NCBI GenBank assembly: GCA_905182725.1
Contig: CAJJCQ010000068.1
Span: 1 to 35,045 of the forward strand
Direction: 5' to 3'
Source of the DNA: an uncultured Candidatus Poseidoniales archaeon
GTDB taxonomy: Archaea; Thermoplasmatota; Poseidoniia; Poseidoniales; Poseidoniaceae
Length of the DNA: 35,045 nt
Of this stretch, positions 34,648-35,045 are shown piece after piece. Position 1 is the first letter of the stretch; every line of letters begins with the position of its first letter. The notes beneath the pieces are model-generated. The model was not told the DNA's origin and searched no databases. It saw only the letters and a list, made by a program, of their open reading frames with translations. The position numbers and the translations under genes are program-made.

Positions 34648-35045
34648 ATGAACTCAACTACCTTTTCTCTTCAAGCCTTGGTTTTGATTGGAGTTGTTAT
34701 GTATTTATTGTATAGCATCTTCAACAGAGCAGAAACAGAGGGGAAAAAGGAAACCAAAATTCCAATTTACAGCCTCATTGCTAATAAGCGAGAATTGCCG
34801 GGGACAATCAATTCGATTTTTTGCGTATTGATCGTCTTTTTTATGCTCATTGTTTCAGTGGATTTGCATTGGGCTTGGAATGATGCACTATTTGATTTTG
34901 CCGAAGAAGAGAGGGAGCAATGCCGTTCAGTTTCATCACACCAAGCAAGTGATTGTGAATACAATGTAAATGGAATGTATTTTGATACAGATGGTCCCAC
35001 AATGTTCGATGGATATTCATCTGACCATCCATTCATGGCCGATGG
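34648..35045 (+). CDS. Membrane protein of unknown function, cut by window end
   Basis: An open frame runs from ATG 34648 to the last base, giving 132 residues with no stop. It begins MNSTTFSLQALVLIGVVMYL, a first membrane helix (about residues 7-25). A charged stretch follows (NRAETEGKKETKIPIY), then a second helix, INSIFCVLIVFFMLIVSVDL (about 54-73), and a hydrophilic acidic region with two cysteines (EEEREQCRSVSSHQASDC) that probably faces outside. I do not recognise the family. The next frames carry only short or antisense ORFs, so this is the likely gene. It follows the phytoene/squalene synthase gene after 67 bases that contain a hairpin. Confidence 0.6.
   Translation, partial: MNSTTFSLQALVLIGVVMYLLYSIFNRAETEGKKETKIPIYSLIANKRELPGTINSIFCVLIVFFMLIVSVDLHWAWNDALFDFAEEEREQCRSVSSHQASDCEYNVNGMYFDTDGPTMFDGYSSDHPFMAD

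Noticed and set aside
1-35045. CRISPR array, mobile element or prophage
   Set aside because: No evenly spaced long repeats, transposase, integrase or att-like duplications seen; gene content is all chromosomal housekeeping or unknown membrane/scaffold genes.

Overview
This window reads as a chromosomal segment of a planktonic, mesophilic euryarchaeote, most likely of the Marine Group II type (Ca. Poseidoniales, Thermoplasmatota). That placement is an inference. The archaeal evidence is a group II chaperonin, a Cdc48/VAT double AAA ATPase, PyrB plus a zinc-binding PyrI, a COG3199 NAD-kinase-like protein, a DUF4350/DUF58 operon, Roadblock/LC7 proteins, a PRC-barrel protein and mevalonate-pathway HMG-CoA synthase. 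Mixed with these are bacterial-type genes (DnaK of the short Gram-positive/archaeal form, a bacterial-architecture ThrRS with TGS and HxxxH editing domains, an aldehyde dehydrogenase, a phytoene/squalene synthase), a mosaic typical of these marine archaea. Genes are tightly packed and often preceded by GAGG/GGTGA-type Shine-Dalgarno sequences. I see no tRNA, rRNA, CRISPR array, insertion sequence or integrase.

Layout. 1-4.3 kb: chaperone cluster (Hsp20-like protein, DnaK, group II chaperonin). 4.4-10 kb: metabolic genes in alternating orientation (HMG-CoA synthase; threonine-dehydrogenase-like enzyme; CTP synthase; NAD-kinase-like protein). 10-16.5 kb: a rightward run of two unknown membrane proteins flanking a small acidic protein, then ThrRS behind an alternative-hairpin leader, then an 850-residue membrane protein with a helical-repeat tail. 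16.5-18.2 kb: a convergent membrane/helical protein. 18.4-20.8 kb: pyrBI, convergent with a tRNA-thiolation PP-loop enzyme. 20.8-24.9 kb: a 327-base regulatory-looking region, a Roadblock/LC7 protein, a 1,058-residue Roadblock-like plus coiled-coil protein and a two-helix membrane peptide. 24.9-31.7 kb: a leftward series Cdc48, PRC-barrel, DUF4350, DUF58, polytopic membrane protein. 31.9-35 kb: aldehyde dehydrogenase, phytoene/squalene synthase and the start of a membrane protein cut by the window edge.

How it fits together. The left end and Cdc48 are proteostasis. HMG-CoA synthase and the phytoene/squalene synthase are isoprenoid and carotenoid/squalene steps. pyrB, pyrI and pyrG are pyrimidine synthesis. 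ThrRS and the thiolase serve tRNA. The least understood parts are the Roadblock/coiled-coil module, the convergent pair of membrane proteins with helical cytoplasmic tails, and the DUF58 operon.

Most noteworthy noncoding signals: an 11-mer (GCATTGATGTG) found four times, always in short intergenic gaps upstream of genes; a perfect 15-bp dyad upstream of the DUF4350/DUF58 operon; two mutually exclusive hairpins immediately before the thrS ribosome-binding site; and five convergent gene pairs, all with stop codons overlapping or within 2 bases of each other. All assignments come from reading the sequence; no database search was run.
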